Positions 17,392 to 26,154 of a stretch of DNA of 64,000 nt are shown here, one piece after another. Made by a program: the position numbers and the translations under genes. Source of the stretch: Antrihabitans stalagmiti (GTDB lineage Bacteria; Actinomycetota; Actinomycetes; Mycobacteriales; Mycobacteriaceae). The stretch's first letter is position 1; each line of letters starts with the position of its first letter. Under the pieces are notes generated by a model that was not told the DNA's origin, did no database searches, and saw only the letters and a list, made by a program, of their open reading frames with translations. The stretch covers positions 244,921-308,920 of the forward strand of contig NZ_JAEMNV010000005.1 in assembly GCF_016482825.1 (NCBI RefSeq), read 5' to 3'.

Positions 17392-17474
17392 ACACTCCTC
17401 GACAATCCTGGTCCGTCGCGGACCGGTCCGGCACCACGACCACAGGGCACCAGCGGCAATCCTAGCCGAATGTC

Positions 17475-17493
17475 GTAGGGTTGCCTTACCTTG
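17475..17493. promoter_or_regulatory. Degenerate IdeR/DmdR iron box between NRPS and salicyl-AMP ligase genes
   Basis: GTAGGGTTGCCTTACCTTG agrees with the IdeR/DmdR consensus (TTAGGTTAGSCTAACCTAA) at 13 of 19 positions by my count. It lies in the 122-base divergent region, about 20 bases before the ATG at 17514. Iron-dependent repression of both directions is expected. Confidence 0.5.
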
Positions 17494-17513
17494 GTTTCAG
17501 ATCGAAGGATGAC

Positions 17514-19115
17514 ATGAACCACAAAGACGGCTTCGTCGGTTTCCGTGACGACCTGGCGGCGACCTACCGAAAAGCCGGCTTCTGGCAGGGCCGGACCCTC
17601 GGTGCCGTCCTGCGCGATGCCGCCGCACAGTGGCCGACGAGCACCGCGATCAAGTCCGACGACGGCGACCTCACCTACCGCGAGGTCGACGAGGCCGCCG
17701 ACCGGATGGCATCGGGTCTGATCGCACTCGGCATCGAACCCGGCGACCGCGTCGTCGTTCAGCTACCGAACACCACGGAGTTCGTTCCGACACTCTTCGG
17801 ACTGTTGCGCGCCGGTGCCATACCCGTCCTGTGCCTACCTGCGCACAGAGCGCTCGAAATCGGCCACCTCGCCGAGCTTTCGGGTGCGGTCGGCTACGTA
17901 ATTCCAGACTCAGCAGCAGGATTCGACTACCGAGAACTGGCCGAGACCGTTCGCGCGCGAGTGCCCTCGCTAGCGCACGTCCTCGTCCTCGGCGAGCCCG
18001 GACCGTTCACCGCACTCGACACGGTCCCCCGCGAACCGACCACGCTGCCGGACCTGGACCCGTCCGACATTGCGCTGCTGCTGGTTTCGGGTGGGACGAC
18101 CGGTGTGCCCAAGCTGATCCCCCGCACCCACGACGACTACGTCTACAACGCAACGGCAAGCGCGCGAGTATGCGAGCTGACCAACGACGACGTCTACCTC
18201 GTCACTCTGCCTGCGGCACACAACTTCCCACTCGCCTGCCCCGGCATCCTCGGCACCCTGAGCGTCGGCGGTGCCGTTACGTTCGTTGCCGATCCGAGCC
18301 CGGAAAATGCCTTTGCGACCATCGAGAGGCACGGTGTCACTGTGACCGCTGTCGTCCCTCCGCTGGCGCAACTGTGGTGTGTGGCAACGGATTGGGAGGA
18401 TGCGAACCTGGAGACACTTCGCCTGCTGCAGGTGGGTGGCGCGAAGTTGGCCGAGTCGAACGCGCGGGAAGTCCGGCCACAGTTGGGCGCGACGTTGCAG
18501 CAGGTTTTCGGCATGGCCGAGGGGCTGCTCAATTACACCCGACTCGACGACTCCGACGACATCGTTGCGACCACGCAGGGGCGTCCACTCTCCCCGGCCG
18601 ACGAGGTACGGGTCGTCGATGCGGACGGAAGCCCCGTTCCGACAGGCACCGAGGGTGAGTTGACGACACGTGGCCCGTACACGATCCGCGGCTACTACCG
18701 CGCCGAAGAACACAACGTCAGAGCGATCACCTCCGACGGCTTCTACCGCAGTGGCGACCTTGTAACTCAGCTGCCGAGCGGGCACCTGATGGTGACCGGC
18801 CGGATCAAGGACGTCATCAATCGCGGCGGCGAGAACGTGTCGTGCGACGAACTCGAAGAGCACCTGCTCGCGCATCCGGCGGTCCGGCACGCCGCGGCGG
18901 TCGGCATTCCGGACGACTCGCTCGGCGAAAAAATCTGTGCCGCATTGGTTGTCGTGGATGCCATGCCGTCACTCGCCGAGTTCAAGTCCTTCCTGACCGA
19001 TCGCGGACTTGCGCCGTACAAACTTCCCGACAGCCTGTACCGGCTGGAATCCCTACCGATCACCGCAGTCGGCAAAATCGACAAACGCGCGCTCGCCGCA
19101 CAGATTGCCGGCTGA
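17514..19115 (+). CDS. mbtA: Salicyl-AMP ligase / aryl acid adenylating enzyme (MbtA/DhbE-like)
   Basis: A 533-residue stand-alone adenylating enzyme. Motifs: LLVSGGTTGVPKLIPRTHDDY (P-loop; long span given in part), VFGMAEGLLNYTRLDD, RSGDLVTQLPSGHLMVTGRIKDVINRGGEN in short pieces, and the C-terminal lysine in VGKIDKR. The phrase PAHNFPLACPG is characteristic of aryl acid ligases of the EntE/DhbE/MbtA type. It activates salicylate (or 2,3-dihydroxybenzoate) and loads it on the aryl carrier domain of the divergent NRPS. The adjacent salicylate synthase makes salicylate the likely substrate. ATG at 17514 with GAAGGA upstream. Confidence 0.92.
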   Translation: MNHKDGFVGFRDDLAATYRKAGFWQGRTLGAVLRDAAAQWPTSTAIKSDDGDLTYREVDEAADRMASGLIALGIEPGDRVVVQLPNTTEFVPTLFGLLRAGAIPVLCLPAHRALEIGHLAELSGAVGYVIPDSAAGFDYRELAETVRARVPSLAHVLVLGEPGPFTALDTVPREPTTLPDLDPSDIALLLVSGGTTGVPKLIPRTHDDYVYNATASARVCELTNDDVYLVTLPAAHNFPLACPGILGTLSVGGAVTFVADPSPENAFATIERHGVTVTAVVPPLAQLWCVATDWEDANLETLRLLQVGGAKLAESNAREVRPQLGATLQQVFGMAEGLLNYTRLDDSDDIVATTQGRPLSPADEVRVVDADGSPVPTGTEGELTTRGPYTIRGYYRAEEHNVRAITSDGFYRSGDLVTQLPSGHLMVTGRIKDVINRGGENVSCDELEEHLLAHPAVRHAAAVGIPDDSLGEKICAALVVVDAMPSLAEFKSFLTDRGLAPYKLPDSLYRLESLPITAVGKIDKRALAAQIAG

Positions 19116-19129
19116 GCGCGCGTCGCGAC

Positions 19130-20449
19130 TCAGCTCGTGGCAGCCGCAACCACGTAAGGAGCGACGCTGCCGAGCTTTTCACACGTCTCTTCGAATTCCC
19201 GGTCGGGCTGGGACTGCCCGATCACCCCGGCGCCCGCGCGCAGCCAAGCCTGGCCGCCCGCCTGGTAGACCGCGCGAAGTACGAGCGTCGCTTCGAGATT
19301 CCCACCGGGCGAAACCACAAGCACTGCTCCCGAATACAGCCCGCGGGGCGCACCGTCGAGCCGGAAGATCGTGTCGATACTCGCGTCCTTCGGGATTCCC
19401 GACGCGGTCACAGATGGGAACAGAGCTTCGAGAGCATCCCAGTGCGAGTGGTTCGCTGCGAGCTGACCACGGACCGTGGATGCCAGATGCTGAACGCTGC
19501 CGCGCTCACGAACCGACATGAAGTCCGAGACGTGCGAGGTGCCCGCCTCGGCAACCGATTCGATCTCGGCCATCGAGGTTCGAACCGAAACTGCATGTTC
19601 GACAATCTCTTTGGGATCGGACTCCAGGTCCATCCGCGCTGCGAGATCTTCGGCGTCACCGCGGCCGAACGCTCGCGTGCCTGCCAATGGTTCCGTGGTG
19701 ACGACACCGAACTCGTCGACGGACGCGACCAACTCCGGGCTGAACCCAGCCGCCTCGAGGCCGCCGAGCCGTAGCAGGAAAGACCTTGCTGGAGTGTTGT
19801 TTTCGCGACCGAGCCGATACGACTCGGGAACGTCCACCTCGAATCCCAGCTCGACCTTCCGCGACAGGATGACCTTCTGATACCGACCCTGCTTGATTTC
19901 GTCGACAGCCGCAGCGACACGATCGCGATAACCCGTCACGTCGGTGCCGATCTCGGTCGGGGCTGCGGTACGCACCGCAGCGTCCGGAGCGGTCAGCAGG
20001 TCACGGATCGCGTCGTGATCGGAACTGTCGCCGCCGACGATCGTCGCACCGGACTCCGACACCGTGACCTCGACGCGCGGGATCATCAGATGCGCGAGTT
20101 CGATCCCACCCTGCAGGTGTGCCTCCGCACCGAATGTGTAGGCGCAGCATTCGAATCCGACCCACCCGAACGCTCGTCGCGGTCCGAGCGGCAGGGAATG
20201 CAGAGCGTGCTCCAGCACGGTCATCGGCCGACCGCTCCACTCACCGGTCCGGGTCTCGCCGTCCCAGGTGACGCGGAGTTCGTGGGTATCGAGCTCGACT
20301 TTGCCGAGGCTTTCGCCTGCGAAAATCCATTCACCTGGGCGCTCGTAGACCACGTACTCTTCGAAACGGCCGGACGCGGCCAAGCGCGTGACTGCGGCGA
20401 GGGGGTCGACTGCGGCGTCGATGCGCACGAACTCATCGGTGGTCGACAA
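19130..20449 (-). CDS. mbtI: Salicylate synthase (MbtI-like chorismate-utilising enzyme)
   Basis: A 439-residue member of the anthranilate synthase I/isochorismate synthase/MbtI family. The C-terminal catalytic core contains RYQKVILSRKVE, FSPELVASVD, TEPLAGTRAFG, DPKEIVEHAVSVR, FPSVTASGIPK and GLYSGAVLVV. Single-step conversion of chorismate to salicylate plus pyruvate is the MbtI activity; isochorismate synthase alone is the alternative. Similarity to MbtI and the absence of a separate pyruvate lyase favour salicylate synthase. It is convergent with mbtA and has iron boxes directly upstream. It competes for chorismate made through the DAHP synthase pathway. Confidence 0.92.
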   Translation of the reverse strand: MSTTDEFVRIDAAVDPLAAVTRLAASGRFEEYVVYERPGEWIFAGESLGKVELDTHELRVTWDGETRTGEWSGRPMTVLEHALHSLPLGPRRAFGWVGFECCAYTFGAEAHLQGGIELAHLMIPRVEVTVSESGATIVGGDSSDHDAIRDLLTAPDAAVRTAAPTEIGTDVTGYRDRVAAAVDEIKQGRYQKVILSRKVELGFEVDVPESYRLGRENNTPARSFLLRLGGLEAAGFSPELVASVDEFGVVTTEPLAGTRAFGRGDAEDLAARMDLESDPKEIVEHAVSVRTSMAEIESVAEAGTSHVSDFMSVRERGSVQHLASTVRGQLAANHSHWDALEALFPSVTASGIPKDASIDTIFRLDGAPRGLYSGAVLVVSPGGNLEATLVLRAVYQAGGQAWLRAGAGVIGQSQPDREFEETCEKLGSVAPYVVAAATS

Positions 20450-20460
20450 CGTTCCTCCAG

Positions 20461-20508
20461 TTTGGAAAGGCTCACCTAATTAACTGAAGGAAGGTTAGCA
20501 TTGCCTTT
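20461..20508 (-). promoter_or_regulatory. Two IdeR/DmdR-like iron boxes upstream of mbtI
   Basis: Box 1, TTTGGAAAGGCTCACCTAA (20461-20479), matches the consensus at 15 of 19 positions by my count and lies 12 bases before the mbtI start. Box 2, GAAGGTTAGCATTGCCTTT (20490-20508), matches at 12 of 19. Paired or overlapping boxes are common at strongly iron-repressed actinomycete promoters. Only box 1 is a confident match. Confidence 0.65.
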
Positions 20509-20556
20509 ACATACCGCGGTATGGCTCTCGTCACCCAATGTGAACCAGCCGACCCC

Positions 20557-21321
20557 TCAGGCAGCCTTCGCCGCTGCAGCCCGTTCCACGGTGAGCAGAC
20601 TTTCCGCACTGTGCTCCGCGTGATAAGCCGCGCCACCGCCACGAAGACCGAAGAGCCGCTTGCTCCAGACCAACCAGACGATCGCTGCGATGTTGATCAG
20701 CAGCGCACCGAGGCGAAGGACCGTGACGCGCTCGAGCAATTCGTAGATCTCGACGGGCAGGAAAATGCTCGTCGCGATTACCGCGAGGTATTCGCCCCAG
20801 CGTTTCACCAGCCACAATCCGACGGCCTCCGCGATCTGCAACCCGGCGTAGACGCAGACTCCGACGCCTAACCAGAACAGCGTCGTGTCCGACAACGAGA
20901 ACGCACGATCGATCCCGTGCACGATCTTCGAATCGTCGATGTTCCAGCCGATCTGATCGGCCAACGGTCTCAGCAGCGGCAGCTCCGCGTCGAACGCCTC
21001 CCTTACCGTGCCTTTGGCACCGCGGAACTTGAAGATGGCGACGGCAACGATCAACAGCACAAGTGCCCGAACAACCCGTTCGGCAGCGAGCAGCCGCATC
21101 AGCATGCGGTCGCGCAACAGTCTGCCGTGGGGCACTTCGGGGGCTTGGTCGGCAGGCCCGCTACGACGCGGCTCGCCCGGTACGAAATTGCCACACCGCA
21201 GGCAACGCCACGCCTGCCCCACCGCGGTGTCGACGGTCAACCGTGCCCGCAACGACTCCTCGTCGGGCGAGTAGGTTTCGTGGCTCCGCCACGCACACGA
21301 GCGCAGTGCCCAATCCATCAT
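20557..21321 (-). CDS. DUF2127 membrane protein
   Basis: A 254-residue protein with about four membrane helices (ALVLLIVAVAIFKF, TLFWLGVGVCVYAGLQIAEAVGLW in part, YLAVIATSIFLPVEIYELL, LLINIAAIVWLVW). The EAVGLWLVKRWGEYLAVIATS region is the DUF2127 signature. The N-terminal 60 residues are cytoplasmic and contain a CLRCG zinc-ribbon-like pair. Function is unknown. It is divergent from plsB with 157 bases between. GTG or ATG start near 21321; an ATG three bases in is equally possible. Confidence 0.75.
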   Translation of the reverse strand: MMDWALRSCAWRSHETYSPDEESLRARLTVDTAVGQAWRCLRCGNFVPGEPRRSGPADQAPEVPHGRLLRDRMLMRLLAAERVVRALVLLIVAVAIFKFRGAKGTVREAFDAELPLLRPLADQIGWNIDDSKIVHGIDRAFSLSDTTLFWLGVGVCVYAGLQIAEAVGLWLVKRWGEYLAVIATSIFLPVEIYELLERVTVLRLGALLINIAAIVWLVWSKRLFGLRGGGAAYHAEHSAESLLTVERAAAAKAA

Positions 21322-21478
21322 CGAAGCCTAACGTCGGATATGACAAACCCTCGGCACGAACGGCGACGCGACGGGAGAATGAGCACTCCGCAGGAATCTT
21401 CGTCGACACTGTCGTCGACACAGTTCGAACAGGTCCCCACCGGGATCGACGGTCGAGCACCGCATGTGAAGGGACGCC

Positions 21479-23803
21479 ATGAGCGACAGCAAGCCGACAG
21501 CAGCCACAGCAGCTGTAGTCCTCGTCGAGGCCGCAACGGCTGTCGAACGCGACGTCATATCGCGATGGGTGGCGGCAGACGGACTCGAGCGCGGATCGGG
21601 CGCACCGTCGCCGATTCAGATCGCCCTCGACACCGAACAGATCGTGAACAAACTGCTCGCGCGCGGTGACGACCCGATGGTCGTCCCGGTTCGGGTGCTG
21701 TGGCTGCCGAAGGAGCGTGACGGGTCACGGCGCGCACATGTCTCCGACATCGCCACCTTCTCCAACCCACGCAATCCGCACCGCCTCGCGCAGAAGTGGA
21801 TCGTGCGCAACGCACCGGATCGCCATCGCGTCCTCACGGGTGAACCGGCATTGTTGAGCGAGTTGCGCACCCGCCACACGGAATCCACGGGCAACGACAC
21901 CCCTCGTTCGCTCGCCAGATACATCGTGCGCAGCGCAGTCGTCACGTTGGCTCGCGCCGAGCGAACCGTGATCGGCGACCGCTACAAGGTGCCCCGGCTC
22001 GTCGCCGAGGAGATCCTCGACGACCCCCGCTTTCGCAGGCAACTCGACGATATCGCCGCGCGAACCGGCATACCTCGCGAGGAAGCGTTCGAACGTGCAG
22101 ACGCCGCGCTCCGTGAGCTCGTGGCAGCGCAGAGTCGCTTGGTCTCCGACCTCTTCAGCCAGGCGATGGCACCGATTCACAAGCGCGCGTGGACCGTTCA
22201 CGCCGACGAGACGGGTATGGCGGAACTACGAAAGTACAACCGTCGCTATCCGCTCGTCTTCCTGCCGTCGCATCGTTCCTACGCCGACGCCTTCGTTCTC
22301 GGAGATGTACTCGCGCAGAACGACTTTCCGCCGAATCATCTGATCGGCGGAGCCAACTTGAACTTCTGGCCGATCGGACCGATCGCTCGACGCACCGGAA
22401 CCGTCTTCATCCGTCGCAGCTTCGGCGAAGACGAAATCTACAAGGCCGTCGTCGAGGAGTACTTCGGCTACCTGCTCGCCAAACGCTTCAACATGGAGTG
22501 GTACTTCGAGGGCGGTCGCACTCGGACCGGCAAGCTTCGCCCGCCGCGCTACGGCCTGCTCAACTATCTCGCCATGGCGGTGCGCACCGGCAGGGCGGAG
22601 GACGCCCTGCTGATACCCGTGTCCATCACCTACGAGCGACTCAACGAACTCGGCGCTATCTCCGACGAACAACTCGGTGGCAAGAAGAAGGCCGAAGGCC
22701 TCGCCTGGATGGCCAACTACATTCGTAGTCAGCAGAATTCGGCCGGTCACGTCTACATTCGGTTCGGCGATCCACTCTCGGCTCGCGATCGACTCACCGC
22801 ACACGGCGATGTCATGGGCGCCGACGCACCGCCGGACGAGGCCAGAGCCCGCCTCGCAGTACAGAAGCTCGCGTTCGAGGTTGCGGTCGGAATCAATCGG
22901 ATCACGCCGATCGCAACCAACGCCCTCGTCACACTTGCGCTGCTCGGTGTTCGCGGACGCGCGCTGACGATTCCGGAGATCCAGTCGATCCTCGATCCTG
23001 TCCTCGCCTACATCGACGAACGCAAGATTCCGCAGGGCGAACTGCAGGTGCTTCGCGAACGAATGGGCCTTGCGGGCGTCCTCGATCGGTTGTCCGACGC
23101 CAAGGTGGTCACCGGCTACACGGCAGGTGAGGAGCCCGTCTACTCGATCGAACCCGGCCAGCACCTGGTCGCAGCGTTCTACCGCAACAGCGCAATTCAC
23201 TGGTTCGTCAATCGATCACTGCTCGAGCTCGCGGCACTCACCGCATTCGACAGTCACTCCGCGAACCCCCTCGAAGCGGGGTGGGCCGAAGCGATGCGGT
23301 TGCGAGATCTGCTCAAGTTCGAATTCTTCTTCCCCGATCGGCGCGGATTCGAGACCGAGATGGAAGCCGAAGTACTGCTTGTCGATCCGGAATGGCGCAC
23401 GCGCAAACCGACCCCGACCGAACTTCTCGACAAGCTCGCAGGTAGCGGATTCATGATGGCACACCGCACCTTACGGTCGTTCCTCGGCGCACAGCTCGTC
23501 GTCGCCGAACGGCTGGCTCTACGCGATCCCGAATCGAAGGTCGACCGCGAGCAACTGCTGAGCGAGTGCGTCCGCGTCGGCCAGCAGATGCTGCTGCAAA
23601 CCCGTTTGCACAGCCCGGAATCGGTGTCGTCGGAACTGTTCGCCTCGGCGTACAAGCTGGCCGACAACCGCAACCTGATCGGTCCGGGAGGACCCGAATT
23701 ACGCAAGGAGCGAGAGGATTTCGCCGCCGAGCTGCGAGCGCTCGGCGGCCGGATCGACCGCGCCGAACAACTCGACGCATCCAACAGGAAGTTGCTGCCC
23801 TGA
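21479..23803 (+). CDS. plsB: Glycerol-3-phosphate 1-O-acyltransferase (PlsB family)
   Basis: A 774-residue PlsB-type enzyme, normal length for the actinobacterial form. The catalytic HX4D motif is PSHRSYADAF (about residues 262-271), followed by GGANLNFWPIGPIARRTGTVFIRR in pieces, FEGGRTRTGKL and VSITYERL. It acylates sn-glycerol 3-phosphate at the membrane in the first step of phospholipid and triacylglycerol synthesis. The next gene, a HAD-PlsC fusion, overlaps it (TGATG), the same pair as Rv2482c/Rv2483c of M. tuberculosis. ATG at 21479 with AAGGGA five bases upstream. Confidence 0.93.
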   Translation: MSDSKPTAATAAVVLVEAATAVERDVISRWVAADGLERGSGAPSPIQIALDTEQIVNKLLARGDDPMVVPVRVLWLPKERDGSRRAHVSDIATFSNPRNPHRLAQKWIVRNAPDRHRVLTGEPALLSELRTRHTESTGNDTPRSLARYIVRSAVVTLARAERTVIGDRYKVPRLVAEEILDDPRFRRQLDDIAARTGIPREEAFERADAALRELVAAQSRLVSDLFSQAMAPIHKRAWTVHADETGMAELRKYNRRYPLVFLPSHRSYADAFVLGDVLAQNDFPPNHLIGGANLNFWPIGPIARRTGTVFIRRSFGEDEIYKAVVEEYFGYLLAKRFNMEWYFEGGRTRTGKLRPPRYGLLNYLAMAVRTGRAEDALLIPVSITYERLNELGAISDEQLGGKKKAEGLAWMANYIRSQQNSAGHVYIRFGDPLSARDRLTAHGDVMGADAPPDEARARLAVQKLAFEVAVGINRITPIATNALVTLALLGVRGRALTIPEIQSILDPVLAYIDERKIPQGELQVLRERMGLAGVLDRLSDAKVVTGYTAGEEPVYSIEPGQHLVAAFYRNSAIHWFVNRSLLELAALTAFDSHSANPLEAGWAEAMRLRDLLKFEFFFPDRRGFETEMEAEVLLVDPEWRTRKPTPTELLDKLAGSGFMMAHRTLRSFLGAQLVVAERLALRDPESKVDREQLLSECVRVGQQMLLQTRLHSPESVSSELFASAYKLADNRNLIGPGGPELRKEREDFAAELRALGGRIDRAEQLDASNRKLLP

Positions 23804-25233
23804 TGGATCTCGACGAAGTCGTCGACACGATCCGCACAGGACCACGCGGACCGAACATCGGTGCCTTTTTCGACTTCGACGGCACTCTCGTCCACGGCTT
23901 TTCCGGCGTACCCTTCTTCCGACATTTCGTGCGCGCGGGCAGGCTGACGCCTCGCGAGATCGCCGGCACGATGCTCTCGGGCATCCGCGGCGGCAAGTCC
24001 GAGCAGGATTTCGCCCGCTTCATCGATCTCGCGCTCTCGGGCTGGGCAGGCCACACCGAAGCCGAGTTGGAGACCATCGGTAATCAGCTGTTCCAGAAGC
24101 GGATCGCCGGTCACCTCTACCCGGAAGCATGGCGACTGATCCGTGCGCACGAGGCTGCAGGTCACACCCTCGTCATCGCATCGTCGGCCACACGATTCCA
24201 GATCGAACCGGCGGCCCGTGCGCTCGGCATCGACAACATCCTGTGCACCCCGCTGGAGGTCGTCGACGGCGTCCTAACCGGCAAGGTAGCGGGCAGCGCA
24301 CTGTGGCGCCATGGGAAAGCAGTAGCGACAAAGGAATTCGCCGAGGCTCACGGTATCGACCTACCCCGGAGCCACACCTACTCCAACGGCGGCGAAGACG
24401 TCGAATTCCTCTCGCTCGTCGAGCGTCCCGTCGCAGTCAACCCGGATTCGCACCTGGCAACCGAAGCGAAGACTCGCGGCTGGCCGACCCTAAGGTTCAA
24501 ACCCCGCCGGTCCCCCGGACCTGTGACAGCAGCACGAACCATAGCCGCCATCGGCGGGTTCGCCGGAGCAGTCGTCGTCGGGGCCGGTACCGGCGTCGTC
24601 AGTCGGGATTCCAGCCGTGGCCGTGACCGCGTCATCGCCCATACCGGGGACTACACCCTAGCCATGGCGGGTATCGACGTCCGGGTCGTAGGCGAACACA
24701 ACGCCCGCGAACCGCGTCCAGCGGTGTTCGCGTTCAATCATCAAAGCGAACTCGACATGTTCGTCCTTGCGAAAGTGTTGCGCGACGGATTCACCGGAAT
24801 CACGAAGAAGGAGTTGGCGAGCAATCCGCTCCTCGGACCTGTATTGCGTTATATGGGAGCGACATTCGTCGATCGCAGCAATACGGCCGCCGCGAAGGAG
24901 GCCCTCCGCCCTGTGGTCGATACGCTACGCGGCGGCCTCTCGATAGTCATCGCTCCCGAGGGCACACGTTCGATCACACCGTCGCTCGGCGAGTTCAAGA
25001 AGGGCGCGTTCCATATCGCGATGCAAGCGGGCGTACCGATCATCCCCGTCGTGATCCGCAACGCGGGCGAACTCAGGTGGCGCAACGGCACCGCAATTCG
25101 GTCAGGGACCGTCGAGGTCGCCGTGCTCGATCCGATCGATGTAAGCGACTGGTCCGCAGACGATTTGAACGATCGCGTCGCCGCCGTCAGGCAGTTGTTC
25201 CTCGACACACTTCTCGACTGGCCGCGGGCCTGA
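23803..25233 (+). CDS. plsC: Bifunctional HAD phosphatase / 1-acyl-glycerol-3-phosphate acyltransferase
   Basis: A 476-residue fusion. Residues about 20-230 are a SerB-like HAD phosphatase domain: FFDFDGTLVHG carries the nucleophilic aspartate, IASSATRFQIEP motif II, and HTYSNGGEDVEFL the late acidic motif. Residues about 265-470 form a PlsC domain with NHQSELDMFV (HX4D) and IAPEGTRS. Together with plsB it could make and then dephosphorylate phosphatidate precursors. The role of the HAD half is inferred from the Rv2483c-type architecture. The ATG at 23803 shares one base with the plsB stop. Confidence 0.92.
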   Translation: MDLDEVVDTIRTGPRGPNIGAFFDFDGTLVHGFSGVPFFRHFVRAGRLTPREIAGTMLSGIRGGKSEQDFARFIDLALSGWAGHTEAELETIGNQLFQKRIAGHLYPEAWRLIRAHEAAGHTLVIASSATRFQIEPAARALGIDNILCTPLEVVDGVLTGKVAGSALWRHGKAVATKEFAEAHGIDLPRSHTYSNGGEDVEFLSLVERPVAVNPDSHLATEAKTRGWPTLRFKPRRSPGPVTAARTIAAIGGFAGAVVVGAGTGVVSRDSSRGRDRVIAHTGDYTLAMAGIDVRVVGEHNAREPRPAVFAFNHQSELDMFVLAKVLRDGFTGITKKELASNPLLGPVLRYMGATFVDRSNTAAAKEALRPVVDTLRGGLSIVIAPEGTRSITPSLGEFKKGAFHIAMQAGVPIIPVVIRNAGELRWRNGTAIRSGTVEVAVLDPIDVSDWSADDLNDRVAAVRQLFLDTLLDWPRA

Positions 25234-25236
25234 CGC

Positions 25237-26154
25237 GTGCTTCCAGTACGAAACGGGCTCAACCCCACGCGGTTACGTATGCCGGTCGGCGACTGGCCGA
25301 CGGTGCTGTCCTACCTGCTTGCCAGGTTTCCCCACGACGCCGTCCGACTGGAGGAGAAGGTCACAGCGGGAGAGGTCGTCGACGACCGCGGCGAACCTAT
25401 CACCCCGAAAACCGCCTATGCGCCGCACCGTTTCGTGTTTCTCTACCGCGACCCACCCGTCGAGACGCGGGTGCCATTCGAGATCGAGATCATTCATCAC
25501 GACGACGATCTGCTTGTCGTCGACAAACCACATTTCCTGGCAACCACACCACGCGGTGCCTACATCGTCGAGTCGGCACTCGTTCGGCTGCGACGGCAGT
25601 TCGACCTGCCGGAACTGAGTCCCGCGCACCGTCTCGACCGCGGCACCGCAGGGGTCCTCGTTTTCACGATTCGACCCGAATTGCGGCGCGCGTACCAGAC
25701 GATGTTCGCCGATCGTACGGTGACCAAGACCTACGAGGCGATTGCCGGGTTCGATCCCGCGCTGCCGCTGCCCCACGTTCGGAGCAGCCGAATACACAAG
25801 GACCGCAATGTATTACAAGCTCAGGAGATCCCCGGCGAACCTAACGCGGAGACTCGGATCGAACTGCTCGAAACACTCGGCGACCAAGCCCGTTACCGTC
25901 TTCTCCCCAGCACCGGAAAGATGCATCAGCTTCGTGTGCACCTGAGCGCACTCGGCATCCCGATCGTCGGTGACAACTTCTACCCCGACCTGTACGAGGT
26001 CGCGTCCGACGATTACTCGAATCCTCTTCGCCTCCTTGCCAAATCGATCGAGTTCGACGATCCGATCAGCGGTGTGCGCCGCCGTTTCGAGAGCCGCCGC
26101 GAACTCGATGCGAGCGTGGTGACGATCCCGTCCACCGCCGAAAGGCGTGGGTGA
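25237..26154 (+). CDS. RluA-family RNA pseudouridine synthase
   Basis: A 305-residue enzyme. The catalytic aspartate is D134 in HRLDRGTAGVLVF, and the second motif is RYRLLPSTGKMHQLRVHLSALGIPIVGDN in pieces. The N-terminal part resembles a degenerate S4-like segment without clear RNA-binding residues. RluA relatives isomerise uridines in 23S rRNA or tRNA; the target cannot be told. The GTG start is three bases after the plsC stop, so it is probably co-transcribed. The last 89 bases overlap the convergent AraC regulator. Confidence 0.87.
   Translation: MLPVRNGLNPTRLRMPVGDWPTVLSYLLARFPHDAVRLEEKVTAGEVVDDRGEPITPKTAYAPHRFVFLYRDPPVETRVPFEIEIIHHDDDLLVVDKPHFLATTPRGAYIVESALVRLRRQFDLPELSPAHRLDRGTAGVLVFTIRPELRRAYQTMFADRTVTKTYEAIAGFDPALPLPHVRSSRIHKDRNVLQAQEIPGEPNAETRIELLETLGDQARYRLLPSTGKMHQLRVHLSALGIPIVGDNFYPDLYEVASDDYSNPLRLLAKSIEFDDPISGVRRRFESRRELDASVVTIPSTAERRG

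Noticed and set aside
21401-21421. Direct repeat CGTCGACAC twice, 3 bases apart, upstream of plsB
   Set aside because: GTCGAC-rich 9-mers are frequent by chance in DNA of this composition, and no promoter feature coincides.
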